Assembly (NCBI GenBank): GCA_032622095.1
Contig: CP136063.1
Location: forward strand, 28,150,987-28,214,986
Length of the DNA: 64,000 nt
Origin: Siphonodentalium dalli
Taxonomy: Eukaryota > Mollusca > Scaphopoda > Gadilida > Siphonodentaliidae
Reading direction: 5' to 3'
How positions within the stretch are numbered: position 1 is the stretch's first letter; every line of letters starts with the position of its first letter. The notes beneath the pieces are model-generated. The model did not search any database, was not told the DNA's origin, and saw only the letters and a list, made by a program, of their open reading frames with translations. Shown one piece after another: positions 11,300 through 21,871 of this stretch. The position numbers were made by a program, and so were the translations under genes.

Positions 11300-11652
11300 T
11301 AATGAGCCGGGCTTTATGCACCCCTTCACTGCTATGGCTTCAGATCGGAAGGCTTACTTCGTATCCAGTTTTAATTCACAACGCGACTCTTATGATTAAC
11401 CCACCGCCGTCTGCTATGTATTGGTGTTTTAGTGTATGGCAACCTGGGTATGAAACATTGAAGAAAGTAGTCCGATTCCACGAGGGAATGCCTGGCATAA
11501 GTGCGTTTGATGCTAGCACTCCGTCCCTGGTTACACTGTTTGATTTTATGTTAGAATGTGATAAGAACAGTGTAACCAATCTTTTCACAAAATACACGAA
11601 TACATCACAGAAATATGAGTGTTATACTTATTCTTCAGAATATCTTCGATAA
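11300..11652 (+). pseudogene. Polinton packaging ATPase, N-terminal/central fragment (left arm)
   Basis: The FtsK/HerA-type ATPase of Polintons is thought to package DNA into capsids. Near 11316 one frame reads HPFTAMAS, the segment that normally precedes the Walker A loop. The loop itself is degraded and the frame shifts. The 116-residue open frame then shows INPPPSAMYWCF, FHEGMPGIS and the Walker B-like stretch VTLFDFMLE, followed by NLFTKY. It ends before the second half of the domain. A second, internally deleted copy of the gene follows at 11979. Orientation is towards the palindrome centre. The assignment rests on motif order as remembered for the family. Confidence 0.7.
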
Positions 11653-11672
11653 TGTTAAATCAGTATATATAT

Positions 11673-11910
11673 ATATATATTAAAACACTAGTTAAATAAG
11701 TATTTATAGATATATATAGATACGTAGATATATAAATACCGGAATAGGTGATGCGATTACTTATAATTACCTTCGACGGGTCCACTAATTTTAGTGACCT
11801 ACGACATCTGAAAATGAACCGATCTAAAGCGATAATAATGAAGTATTGATTTTTCCCTCGGTTTATTGTAATTGGCATTAGCGAATCGATTGGTGTCTGT
11901 GTGTTAGCGA
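11673..11910 (+). repeat. Internal copy of the E2 terminal block (left arm)
   Basis: Resembles 10370-10600: 'taaataagtatttatagat', 'tagatacgtagatat', 'ttataattaccttcgacggg', 'gtccactaattttagtgac' and 'gaaccgatctaaa' occur in the same order. With the two ATPase fragments it shows a tandem duplication of tip plus 5' ATPase sequence. The mirrored copy in the right arm (22262-22500) shows that the duplication is older than the palindrome. Confidence 0.65.
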
Positions 11911-11978
11911 AATGATTCATGCATAAGTCAATGCTTCTATCACGCTCATTGATATATTATGGTGACAGTTGACCGTGG

Positions 11979-12262
11979 AATCAGTTAATGAGCCGGGCTT
12001 TAAACACCCCTTTACTGCTGTAAATGGTGTGACTAATCTTTTCATAAAATACAGTCATACTAGAAACATAAATATTATACTTATTCTTCTGAATATCTTC
12101 GCACGCGATATCAATCCTTTTTAAGAATTCCAACTGCAATTTCGGGTCTCGCCAGACAAATGTTCAATACCGAATCTAAACACCTAGATGCTGTATCTCC
12201 ACCGTTCGTATACTAGCTCGTTGATTTTAAACGGGAAACAACGGAAAATGTGCGCCTGTGTT
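11979..12262 (+). pseudogene. Polinton packaging ATPase, internally deleted copy (left arm)
   Basis: Starts with the same 'agttaatgagccgggcttta' as the first copy and reads KHPFTAV. It then jumps directly to NGVTNLFIKYSHTRN, so the whole Walker A-Walker B core is deleted. The following IILILLNIFARD matches the sensor region typical of the family. It is frameshifted before the C-terminus, where CSIPNLNT and similar remain. The right-arm equivalent (21872-22197) has the same deletion but keeps a longer open frame. Confidence 0.7.
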
Positions 12263-12533
12263 TGTGCTTAAATAGCTATTTGTGAGTGACGAAATTTCAA
12301 CCATGTCAAAACTTCTGAAGAGGAACATGGGTATTTAACTTGGTTAGTGCATCTCCCACCTCTTAAAGCTGTATAAACTAGCTTTGCACAACGCCGACAA
12401 TGATTTAATAAATTTTGTATCGCTGACTGATGCTCATATATACTAGATGGAACGTACCGATCTCGACCGGACATAAGAATAAACTTGTTAAATATAAGAA
12501 TCAAATCTGTAAATCTGGAATCTGTAAAGCAAG

Positions 12534-12653
12534 GTCTTGTATAGTCTAAAGAAGAGAAAACGCCTGTTGCGATCAGATGGATTTCTTGTAACTTTATTGA
12601 AAAGTATAGTCCCAATTTTGAGCAGTCTTCTGGTGGTCTCATTCAATAAATAG
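12534..12653 (+). pseudogene. Small basic/hydrophobic Polinton protein (left arm)
   Basis: A 39-codon open stretch ends at a TAG at 12651. It consists of a basic run (LKKRKRLLRSDGF) and then a hydrophobic segment (LVTLLKSIVPILSSLL). This basic-GFL-hydrophobic pattern recurs in a small unassigned protein next to other Polinton genes, as I recall it. It may be a virion or membrane-active component, but the function is unknown. Upstream sequence is frameshifted, so only the C-terminal part is readable. Confidence 0.5.
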
Positions 12654-12676
12654 AACACACACGAAAATTATTTTAA

Positions 12677-14023
12677 TTGACCCTAAGTTCTGGAAGAACG
12701 GATTTAATATTGGAGGAAACTATCGTTATTCGTCCACGGCATCAGTTTCAGATTGACTTGTTTGATGTTAAGTCGCCGGAAGAGGAGAACGATAATTTTA
12801 AATATATATATATAAATATTCATCTGTATCGATGCGTTCACAAAAATAGTTTGGGCTGTCCCGATGTTAACCAAATTCGGTTCAGACTAAATTAAGGCTT
12901 TCCATATACTTAAATATACGGGCGGCGTCGGAGGTGGATATGCTGTTGAAATATTCACCTCCACCAAAAACCGCCATAAACAGGAGGAATAGTAGGATAT
13001 AGACAGACTTTGTTCTTATGCTAATCAGAAATATTGCATAAACAGTATGCTGTTACCAATTTGATCCCTTTGTTATGTAAACAAAAGCAAAAATAAAAAG
13101 AAAACTTTACGTTCCATGGTTTTTGTTTAGCTCCGGATATGGTAAACATAAACAGCGTTATTTGTTACTGTCTTCTTTATATGGAAAAAATAGAGAGCGT
13201 TTATATAATTTGTGTGTGATTCACCAATAGAATTGCGCTGTGTTATGTAAACAGAAGCACAACTTCTGTAACACAAGCAGTCTCTTCTTTATTTACACCA
13301 TCGCACGTTTTGGCGACAATATACTATTTACGAGCTGATTATGTTTGGCGTATGAGCGGAACTGTATATATATATTTTGATGTTCCTTCTGTTGATGACG
13401 ATTTGAACAAATATTAATATTTCTGCAACGAACGCCCCCGTGCCTTTAATAGAAATATGATATTCCGTGATCTGTTCTTGTAGACTGAGGGGATCGAAAA
13501 ATAAGAATATTCAGTTCTTTACTTCCCAAAATGATTATGTCAAATTTGTGATCATTGAACGATCATCGGACTCTAATGAGTCGTATGTGGAGATATTTTA
13601 CAAAGAATAACACTTTTCGTCATATCGAGATGCCTCAATGTCTACTCGACAGTTACAGTTCTTCTTATTATAGAAGTATCGGTATGACCCCAAGAAATGT
13701 CACACATGATAAAGTCGGGGATGTGTGGTGGAATCTATATGGTAAACACACGACTCCACGATCGCTCGTGGCTGAAAGAAAACTACCCTTTTCTGTCGGT
13801 GATTTAGTGAGAATCTCACACATGAAAAGAGTATTTAAAAAACAGAAAGGATACGAAGCTAACTGGTTCTCGCGAATTGTTCAGAACTACTGAGGTTCTG
13901 AGGACCACACCAACGACTTTCTGCTTGGGTGACTATTTGGGCCAAGATCTAGATGGTACTTTCTACCTGGAAGATATTCAGAAAGTTAGTGAACCAAAGG
14001 TTTCAAGATTGAACATTTTTTAA
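12677..14023 (+). pseudogene. Polinton integrase (rve family), broken by a MITE (left arm)
   Basis: DDE/rve integrases cut and join DNA at insertion. The first part (12677-12896) has QIDLFDVK with the first catalytic aspartate. A frameshift interrupts the FTK-VWAVPM strand region, which is intact in the right arm. A 540-bp TTAA-flanked MITE (12910-13449) follows. After it, the coding sequence resumes with the second-aspartate region (degenerate VDRGD) and TSQNDYVKFVIIER, which carries the catalytic glutamate. Next come SRMWRYFTK, SYYRSIGMTP and the C-terminal FSVGDLVRIS and KRVFKK. A last frameshift near 13880 separates the chromodomain-like tail (DLDGTFYLEDIQKV), which stops at 14023. It is not functional. 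Confidence 0.85.
12910..13449 (+). mobile_element. TTAA-flanked MITE, copy 1 (left arm)
   Basis: A 540-bp non-coding element bounded by TTAA on both sides. Its terminal inverted repeats are of the form TTAA-ATAYACGGGCGG / TTAAAGGCACGGGSG. More degenerate inverted similarity follows ('gaaatatt', 'aaacag.aggaa'). TTAA targets are the hallmark of piggyBac-type elements. No transposase is encoded, so it would be non-autonomous. It splits the integrase gene between its first and second catalytic aspartates. Confidence 0.72.
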
Positions 14024-14065
14024 AGAGAAAATATAAATTCTTTGTTAAATTTCTTGGATATCCAT

Positions 14066-14602
14066 TTAAAGATACGGGCGACCTTGGTGGTGGGTATGCT
14101 GTTAAAATATGCACTTCCGTCACAAACCGCCATAAACAGAAAGAATAGTAAAATATAGAAAAACTTTTTGTTCTGTATCCCAATCAGAAATATGGCGTAA
14201 CGGTATGTTATTGTCAGTTTTGTTTGCTATGTTATGTAAACAAAAGCAAAAAAGTTACGTTTCCTGGCTTTTGTTTAGATCCGGATAGGGTAAACATAAA
14301 GAGCGTTATGTGTTATTGTTTTCCTGATATGGAAATAATAAAGAGCGTTTATATCATTTGTGTGTGATTAACCAATATAATTGCGCTGTGTTATGTAAAC
14401 AGAAGAACAACCTCTGTAACACGAGCAGGCTCTAGCCTACGTACACCATCGTACGTCTTGACGACAATATACTATTTACACGCTGATTATGTTTGGCATA
14501 TGAACAAAACTTTATATATATATATATTTTATTATTCCTTCTGTTGATGGTGATTTGAACAAACATGAATATTTATGCAACGAACACCGCCCGTGCCTTT
14601 AT
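14066..14602 (+). mobile_element. TTAA-flanked MITE, copy 2 (left arm)
   Basis: Same family and orientation as copy 1, co-linear across its length: 'ccgccataaacag', 'aaagagcgtt', 'tgtgtgattaaccaat' and 'ctgattatgtttggc'. It starts TTAAAGATACGGGCG and ends CCCGTGCCTTTAT, where the right TTAA is mutated. It lies between integrase and the penton-like gene. A 65-residue minus-strand open frame here is non-coding. Confidence 0.7.
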
Positions 14603-14783
14603 GTTCAACGCCTGACTTCATACAAGGGAGTTAATTGATGGAACAGAATAGTGACAATGCGAGTCGTAGTTCGTGGTGTTGGATCGACTTCAGTAAGGAG
14701 CAAGTTACTTACATTATTGTTTTCTACTTTATAACAGCGGCTGCTGTGTTAATTACATCACTCAACAACGGAGATGAGCAACT

Positions 14784-15501
14784 GTGGACAGCCCGTCAGT
14801 TGAATCATCCAGCAAGAAATTTTTGTTTTGGATGTACATTACTCTCCAGAGCAATTCTTCTAGGGTGTATTATCTGAACAATACGATAGCCAAATTCACG
14901 ACTAAACTGCCCACTTCGACCAACCTAGAAGGAAAATGGGAGGTATGGCTCGCTGAGATGCAATTTCCATATTCGTGGTTTAACATTTCTGGTGATGAAA
15001 TTTTGGTTCAAGATAATCAAAATGCTACGTGAGCTGGAATTACCACGTGACTGGCGGACAAACACTAATGTCGCATTCACCTACAACGAAGCTACACAAC
15101 TTTTAGATATGTCTGTCAGGGAAAGAACGATGGTTAAAGTCAGTTAATTGTTCGCGCATACCACGGACCTAGACGACCGCGGAATGAAGACAAGATATCA
15201 CGAATCTGGACGACCCGTCAATATCACTAGGAATAAATTATGTTCTGTGTAATTGTATTCAGACGTGGTGATATAACAAATCATCGGAGACACATACGTT
15301 CCGCTGCTTCAAATGCATGGTCGGGTTCACCAAAAACTACGGGGAGCAATGCAGTCGAATTTTCAACCGAATTTATTACCTACATATCAATAAGAAGTTC
15401 ATATATTCCAATGGGATCATTAAAATCACCTCAACGTGTCGTAAATCCCATTCTTAGCCGGTATATCAGTGGTGCCGTTAAATTTTCGCTCACTGTTGTG
15501 A
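14784..15501 (+). pseudogene. Polinton minor capsid (penton-like) protein (left arm)
   Basis: Polinton minor capsid proteins form the vertices of the virion. The N-terminal part has WMYITLQSNSS, FTTKLPTSTNLEGKWEVWL and FPYSWFNIS, matching the family start in which a wrapped strand leads into 'W-V-L-E-I-P--W-N'. A frameshift near 15010 leads to LRELELPRDW. A stop splits KVS from LFAHTT, and further breaks precede YSDVV and IGDTYVPLLQ. The terminal IPFLAGISVV-FRSLL ends at TGA 15499-15501. The gene order penton-small protein-MCP is as expected. The right-arm copy (18654-19386) carries some of the same breaks, so the gene was partly decayed before duplication. Confidence 0.75.
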
Positions 15502-15840
15502 CGGTAGACTGTGTGATGTTTACTATAGGAAACATGTTGTCAGGTTTTCTTTTTTCAGAGGAGCTAGAACTCAGAGGGGATACGGTAGTATTTTCGTAGT
15601 ATTCAAAAGGCTTTAATACCATTGATGAAAACAGCTGGCAAACATCTGCTTTCTAATGGGATAGGCTTGGCCAGTGATTTGATTGAAGGCAGCAACTTCA
15701 AGGATTCGTTAGAAAAAAGATGGGAACAAGCCAGCAGGAGAGTATTGAATGATCACACTGGGGTCAACCCTACACGACGCAAGAAGATCAGAATGAAAGT
15801 TGTTTCCTATAATATTAAGGACATATTTTGGTTGACATAA
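15502..15840 (+). pseudogene. Small Polinton protein upstream of MCP (left arm)
   Basis: A frameshifted 5' part shows QRGYGSIF. The clear open frame 15622-15840 begins MKTAGKHLLSNGIGLASD and continues through a basic C-terminus (PTRRKKIRMK). A similar protein, a glycine-rich start followed by 'AGK-LL--G---A-D---G-NFKDS', precedes the major capsid gene in other Polintons as I remember them. Its role may be minor virion protein but is not established. Its stop overlaps the MCP start as TAATG. Confidence 0.6.
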
Positions 15841-16850
15841 TGTCTCTCATAAAAACCAAAGACGACAGAGAGCGTTAGCTGTGAAATGAATCTCTTTACC
15901 CTACCGCCGAACCAGACCTTGGTTCTTGAATCATCTTGGATAGAATGCAGACCTGTAACTCACAGTAGTCCTATAGAATCGAAGCTGACTTCTTTGATCT
16001 ATACAATTATCATATTCATGTTCAGTTTAATATAGTGAGAAATGACGGGGAAGATCTTGCGATTTGGACTAATGTCACCCCTGTTAACAATTTTCTCAAT
16101 AGTATGTTTTCGCAAGTAGACATATCAATAAAAGATCAATTGAGGCCCAATCCACGAACACTTACCCGTCTAGCACCTCTCTACAGTCCTTATTCAGTTT
16201 CGCAGCTGAGTAACATTTGTTGGATCAAGGACACTACCACTGAAATTGAGACTACTAGGAAATCAAAATGCCGGGTACAAGCTCAGGAAAGAAATGTCGG
16301 CGAACAGTAAGTACTTGGACATGATTGGAAAATTAAACCTCAGCGTTTTTAATCAAAACTAATATTTGACAAATGGTGTAAATCTTCTTTTCGAAATTAA
16401 TTCGATCTAAAGATTCGTTCTGTTTGTTGTCATCAGAGGCCGACGGTACCTACAAGGTGAACGTTAAAGAAGTTACTTTATTTGTCCATTCAACCACTGT
16501 CAATTTAACTATACTAAATACTATGAAAAGCGGAAATCTCATGTATCCTATACAGCGAGTGGTTTACAATACTTTATCGGTTCCTGACGACACTTATTTC
16601 AAGGTCGAGTCCCGCGTCATGTAGTCGTCTGATGCGTGGACAACGAATCATGCAAAGGAGCAGTTGACAAAACCTTTTCAATCTGAAGAATTATAACATT
16701 CGTTCCCTAACTCGATCCCTGGATGGAATTTATATACACAGCAAGCACATAAAGCCTGATTTTTTAAATGAAGCTATGGCTACATTGCCTAATAGATTTT
16801 GTTATTTTGAGAAACAAAAACAAACAAACAAACTGAAAGCAAGAAAATAA
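15840..16850 (+). pseudogene. Polinton major capsid protein, truncated (left arm)
   Basis: This is the double jelly-roll capsid protein. ATG at 15840 overlaps the upstream stop (TAATG). Recognisable blocks are FTLPPNQTLVLESSW, then VRNDGEDLAIW, TPVNNFLNSMFSQVDIS, YSPYSVSQLSNICWIKD, KVNVKEVTLFVHS and GNLMYPIQRVVYNT. They are followed by IHSKHIKPDF and NEAMATLP. Several frameshifts separate the blocks. The C-terminal part of the second jelly roll is missing: the reading ends within a few hundred bases of the palindrome centre, as if the centre had formed inside or just after this gene. Confidence 0.82.
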
Positions 16851-16940
16851 TATCTTGGGAGTATACCTAGATAATTTTCTTACATCACGTTTTTCTGATA
16901 TTTGAAAAATTTATTTTTTATATAAATATAAATTCTTAAT

Positions 16941-17340
16941 ATGAGAATATTTTTCCTAATGTTTTCTAAGAACTATTTAAATATTGGTTCTTAGATTTGC
17001 TAACAGTAAGATTTCTTAAATCCTAGAAAAATACATTCTATACATATGAGAATATTTTTCCTAATGTTTTCTAAGAACTATTTAAATATTGGTTCTTAGA
17101 TTTGCTAACAGTAAGATTTCTTAAATCCTAGAAATATACATTCTAGGATTTAAGAAATCTTACTGTTAGCAAATATAAGAACCAATATTTAAATAGTTCT
17201 TAGAAAACATTAGGAAAAATATTCTCATCTTAAGAATTTATATTTATATAAAAAAAAAAAATTCAAATATCAGAAAAACGTGATGTAAGAAAATTATCCA
17301 GGTATACTCCCAAGATAATATTTTCTTGCTTTAAGTTTGT
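16941..17340. repeat. Centre of the E2 palindrome, with one-sided 104-bp duplication
   Basis: AAATCCTAGAA (17123-17133) and TTCTAGGATTT (17141-17151) pair across a 7-nt spacer, ATATACA. On the left, a ~104 bp unit beginning 'atgagaatatttttccta' occurs twice in tandem (16941 and 17045). On the right it occurs once, inverted. The centre is AT-rich and no protein reads across it. Confidence 0.85.
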
Positions 17341-18308
17341 TTGTTTGTTTGTTTTTGTTTCTCAAAATAACAAAATATTTTTGGCAATGTAGCCATAGCT
17401 TCATTTTTAAAATCAGACTTTATGTGCTTGCTGGGTATATAAACTCCAAACAGAGATCGAGTTAGGGAACGAATGTTATAATTCTTCAGATTGAAAAGGT
17501 CTTGTCAACTGCTCCTTTGCATGATTCGTTGGTTAGCGACAAACTGCCGTCAGGAACTGATAAGTATTGTAAACCACTCGCTGTATAGGATACATGAGAT
17601 TTCCGCTTTTCATAGTATTTAGTATCGTTAAATTGACAGTGGTCGAATGGACAAATAGAGTAAATTCTTTAACGTTCACCTTGTAGGTACCGTCGGCCTC
17701 TGATGACAACAAACAGAACGAATCTTTAGATCGAATTAATTTCAAAAGAAGATTTACACCATTTGTCAAATATCAGTTTTGATTAAAAAGCTGAGGTTTA
17801 ATTTTCCAATCATGTCCAAGTCCTTACTGTTCGCCGACATGTCTTTCCTGAGCTTGTATCCGGCATTTTGATATCCTAGTAGTCTCAATTTCAGTGGTAG
17901 TGTCCTTGATCCAACAAATGTTACCCAGCTGCGAATCTTTTACCGGTTGGGCGAAACTGATTAAGGTCTGTAGAGAGGTGCTACACGGGTAAGTGTTCGT
18001 GGATTGGGCCTCAATTTTATTGATACGTCTACTTGAGAAAACATACTATTGAGAAAATTGTTAACAGGGGTGACATTAGTCCAAATCGCAAGATCTTCCC
18101 CGTCATTTCTCACTATATTAAACTGAACATGAATATGATAATTGTATAGATCAAAGAAGTCAGCTTCGATTCTATAGGACTACTGTGAGTTACAGGTCTG
18201 CATTCTATCCAAGATGATTCAAGAACCAAGGTCTGGTTCGGCGGTAGGGTAAAGAGATTCATTTCACAGCTAACGCTCTCTGTCGTCTTTGGTTTTTATG
18301 AGAGACAT
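17330..18308 (-). pseudogene. Polinton major capsid protein, truncated (right arm)
   Basis: Mirror copy of the left-arm gene, read on the minus strand from the ATG at 18308. The same blocks are present in the same frames or with small shifts. The open frame at 17533-17769 carries LLLKLIRSKDSF, VNVKEFTLFVHS and GNLMYPIQRVVYNT. It has the same missing C-terminus near the centre. Base differences from the left arm are scattered substitutions and small indels. Confidence 0.82.
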
Positions 18309-18653
18309 TATGTCAACCAAAATATGTCCTTAATATTATAGGAAACAACTTTCATTCTGATCTTCTTGCGTCGTGTAGGGTTGATCCCAGTGTGATCATT
18401 CAATACTCTCCTGCTGGCTTGTTCCCATCTTTTCTCTAACGAATCCTTGAAGTTGCTGCCTTCAATCAAATCACTGGCCAAGCCTATCCCATTAGAAAGC
18501 AGATGTTTGCCAGCTGTTTTCATCAATGGTATTAAAGCCTTTTGAATACTACGAAAATACTACCGTATCCCCTCTGAGTTCTAGCTTCTCTGAAAAAAGA
18601 AAATGGAAAACCTGCCAACTTGTTTCCTATAGTAAACATCACACAGTCTACCG
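18308..18653 (-). pseudogene. Small Polinton protein upstream of MCP (right arm)
   Basis: Minus-strand open frame 18308-18526 is almost identical to the left copy (MKTAGKHLLSNGIGLASD start, basic PTRRKKIRMK end). One clear difference is HTGI in place of HTGV. It overlaps the MCP start as TAATG. The 5' part is frameshifted as in the left arm. Confidence 0.6.
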
Positions 18654-19386
18654 TCACAACAGTGAGCGAAAATGTAACGGCACCACTGATTTACCGGCTA
18701 AGAATGGGATTTACGACACGTTGATGTCATTTTAATGATCCCAATGGAATATATGAACTTCTTATTGATATGTAGGTAATAAATTCGGTTGAAAATTCGA
18801 CTGCATTGCTCCCCCGTAGTTTTTGGTGAACGCGACCATACGTTTGAAGCAGCGGAACGTATGTGTCTCCGATGATTTGTTATATCACCACGTCTGAATA
18901 CAATTACACAGAAAATAATTTATTCCTAGTGATATTGACGTGTCGACCAGATTCGTGATATCTTGTCTTCATTCCGCGGTCGTCTAGGCCCGTGGTATGC
19001 GCGAACAATTCACTGACTTTAACCATCGTTCTTTCCCTGACAGACATATCTAAAAGTTGTGTAGCTTCGTTGTAGGTGAATGCGACATAAGTATTTGTCC
19101 GCCAGTCACGTGGTAATTCCAGCTCACGTAGCATTTTGATTATCTTGAACCAAAAGTTCATCACCAGAAATGTTAAACCACGAATATGGAAATTGCATCT
19201 CAGCGAGCCATACCTCCAATTTTCCTTCTAGGTTGGTCGAAGTGGGCAGTTTAGTCGTGAATTTGGCTATTGTATTGTTCAGATAATACACCCTAGAAGA
19301 ATTGCTCTGGCGAGTAATATACATCCAAAACAAAAAATTCTTGCTGGATGATTCGTGATCAATATACCGACTGACGGGCTGTCCAC
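18654..19386 (-). pseudogene. Polinton minor capsid (penton-like) protein (right arm)
   Basis: Mirror of 14784-15501. The first block reads WMYITRQSNSS, then TNLEGKLEVWL and FPYSWFNIS. The second frame (18904-19164) stays open across the stop present on the left, reading KVSELFAHTT. The presumptive ATG is changed to GTG and about 14 extra bases lie near 19350-19366. Comparing the arms shows which breaks are shared, and hence older, and which are private. Confidence 0.73.
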
Positions 19387-19567
19387 AGTTGCTGATCTCC
19401 GTTGTTACGTGATATAATTAACACAGCAGCCCTTGTTATAAAGTAGAAAACAATAATTTAAGTAACTTGCTCCTTACTGAAGTCGATCCAACACCACGAA
19501 CTACGACTCGCATTGTCACTATTCTGTTCCATCAATTAACTCGCTTGTATGTAGTCAGGCGTTGAAC

Positions 19568-20107
19568 CTAAAGGCACGGGCGGTGTTCGTTGCAGAAATA
19601 TTCATGTTTGTTCAAATCACTATCAACAGAAGGAATAATAAAATATATATATATATATATAAAGTTTTATTCATATGCCAAACATAGTCAGCATGTAAAT
19701 AGTATATTGTCGTCAAGACGTACGATGATGTACGTAGGCTAGAGCCTGCTCGTGTTACAGAGGTTGTGCTTCTGTTTACATAACACAGCGCAATTATATT
19801 GGTTAATCACACACAAATGATATAAACGCTCTTTATTATTTCCATATCAGGAAAACAATAACACATAAGGCTCTTTATGTTTACACTATCCGGATCTAAA
19901 CAAAGGCCAGGAAACGTAACTTTTTTGCTTTTGTTTACATAACAAAGCAAACAAAACTGACAATAACATACTGTTTATACCATATTTCTGATTGGTATAA
20001 AGAACAAAGTTTTTCTATATTTGACTATTCTTTCTGTTTATGGCGGTTTTTGACGAAAGTGAATATTTTAACAGCATACCCACCACCAAGGCCGCCCGTA
20101 TCTTTAA
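19568..20107 (-). mobile_element. TTAA-flanked MITE, copy 2 (right arm)
   Basis: Mirror of 14066-14602. The outer TTAA is preserved at 20104-20107 and the other is mutated (CTAA). It contains a (TA)n run near 19644-19660. Presence at the same place in both arms means that it inserted before the arms were duplicated. Confidence 0.7.
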
Positions 20108-20149
20108 ATGGATATCCAAGAAATTTAACAAAGAATTTATATTTTCTCT

Positions 20150-21477
20150 TTAAAAAATGTTCAATCTTGAAACCTTTGGTTCACTAACATTCTGAATATC
20201 TTCCAGGTAAAAAGTACCATCTAGATCTTGGCCCAAATAGTCACCCAAGCGGAAGGTCGTTGGTGCAGTCCTCAGAACCTCTGTAATTCTGAACAATTCA
20301 CGAGAACCAGTATCCTTTCTGTTTTTTAAATACTCTTTTCATGTGTGAGATTCTCACTAAATCACCGACAGAAAAGGGTAGTTTTCTTTCAGCCGCGAGC
20401 GATCGTGGAGTCGTGTGTTTACCATATAGATTCCACCACACATCCCCGACTTTATCATGTGTGACATTTCTTGGGGTCATACCGATACTTCTATAATAAG
20501 AAGAACTGTAACTGTCGAGTAGACATTGAGGCATCTCGATATGACGAAAAGTGTTATTCTTTGTAAAATATCTCCACATACGACTCATTAGAGTCCGATG
20601 ATCGTTCAATGATCACAAATTTGACATAATCATTTTGGGAAGTAAAGAACTGAATATTCTTATTTTTTAGATCCCCTCGGTCTACAAGAACAGATCCCGG
20701 AATATCATATTTCTATTAAAGGCATGGGGGCGTTCGTTGCAGAAATATTAAACAAAAATTAAATCGTCATCAACAGAAGGAACATCAAAATATATATATA
20801 CAGTTTCGCTCATACGCCAAACATAATCAGCGCGTAAATAGTATATTGTCGCCCAGACGTACCATGGTGTACTTAAAGAAGAGATTGCTCGTGTTACAGA
20901 AGTTGGGCTTCTGTTTACATAACACCTCAATTATATTGGTGAATCACACACAAATGATATAAACGCTCTTTATTATTTCCATATAAAGAAGACAGTAACA
21001 AATAACGCTCTTTATGTTTACCATATCCAGAGCTAAACAAAAGCCGTGGAACGTAAAATTTTATTTTTATTTTTGCTTTTGTTTACACAACAAAGGGATC
21101 AAATTGACAACATCATACTGTTTATGCAATATTTCTGATTAGCATAAGAACAAATCTGTCTATATCCTACTATTCCTTCTGTTTTTGGTGGAGGTGAATA
21201 TTTCAACAGCATATCCACCTCCGACGCCGCCTGTATATTTAAGTATATGGAAAGCCTTGATCTAGTCTGAACCATATTTGGTTAACATCGGGACAGCCCA
21301 AACTATTTTTGTGAACGCATCGATACCAATGAATATATATATATATATATATTTAAAATTATCATTCTCCTCTTCCGGCGACTTAACATCAAACAAGTCG
21401 ATCTGAAACTGATGCCATGGACGAATAACGATAGTTTCCTCCAATATTAAATCCGTTCTTCCAGAACTTAGGGTCAA
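20150..21477 (-). pseudogene. Polinton integrase (rve family), broken by a MITE (right arm)
   Basis: Mirror of the left-arm integrase. Here the first part is better preserved: QIDLFDVK, then GIDAFTKIVWAVPML, before a stop and the MITE at 20716-21242. The second part carries the VDRGD-like segment, TSQNDYVKFVIIER, SRMWRYFTK, SYYRSIGMTP, FSVGDLVRIS and the tail with DLDGTFYLEDIQKV. Nine bases are missing after KKQKGY compared with the left arm. It is not functional. Confidence 0.85.
20716..21242 (-). mobile_element. TTAA-flanked MITE, copy 1 (right arm)
   Basis: Mirror of 12910-13449, bounded by TTAA at 20716-20719 and 21239-21242. It sits at the identical point of the integrase gene. There are several small differences from the left-arm copy, including the length of an internal A-rich run. 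Confidence 0.72.
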
Positions 21478-21500
21478 TTAAAATCATTTTCGTGTGTGTT

Positions 21501-21622
21501 CTATTTATTGATTGAGACCACCAGAAGACTGCTCAAAATTGGGACTATACTTTTCAATAGAGTTCCTAGAAATCCATCTGATCGCAACAGGCGTTTTCTC
21601 TTCTTTAGACTATACGAGACCT
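21501..21622 (-). pseudogene. Small basic/hydrophobic Polinton protein (right arm)
   Basis: Reads SLKKRKRLLRSDGFLG on the minus strand, then TLLKSIVPILSSLL and a stop at 21501-21503. It is the mirror of the left-arm 12534-12653 gene, with few changes. Confidence 0.5.
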
Positions 21623-21871
21623 CGCTTTGCGTAAATTACAGATTTGATTCTTATATTTAACAAGTTTATTCTTATGTGCGGTCGAGATCGGTACGTTCCA
21701 TCTAGTATATATGAGCAGCAGTCGGCGATACAAAATCTATTAAATCATTGTCGGCGTGTGCAAAGCTAGTTTATACAGTTTTACGAGGTGGGAGACGCCC
21801 TAACCAAGTTAAATTCCCATGTTCCTCTTCAGAAGTTTTGACATGGTTGAAATTTCATCGCTCACAAATGG

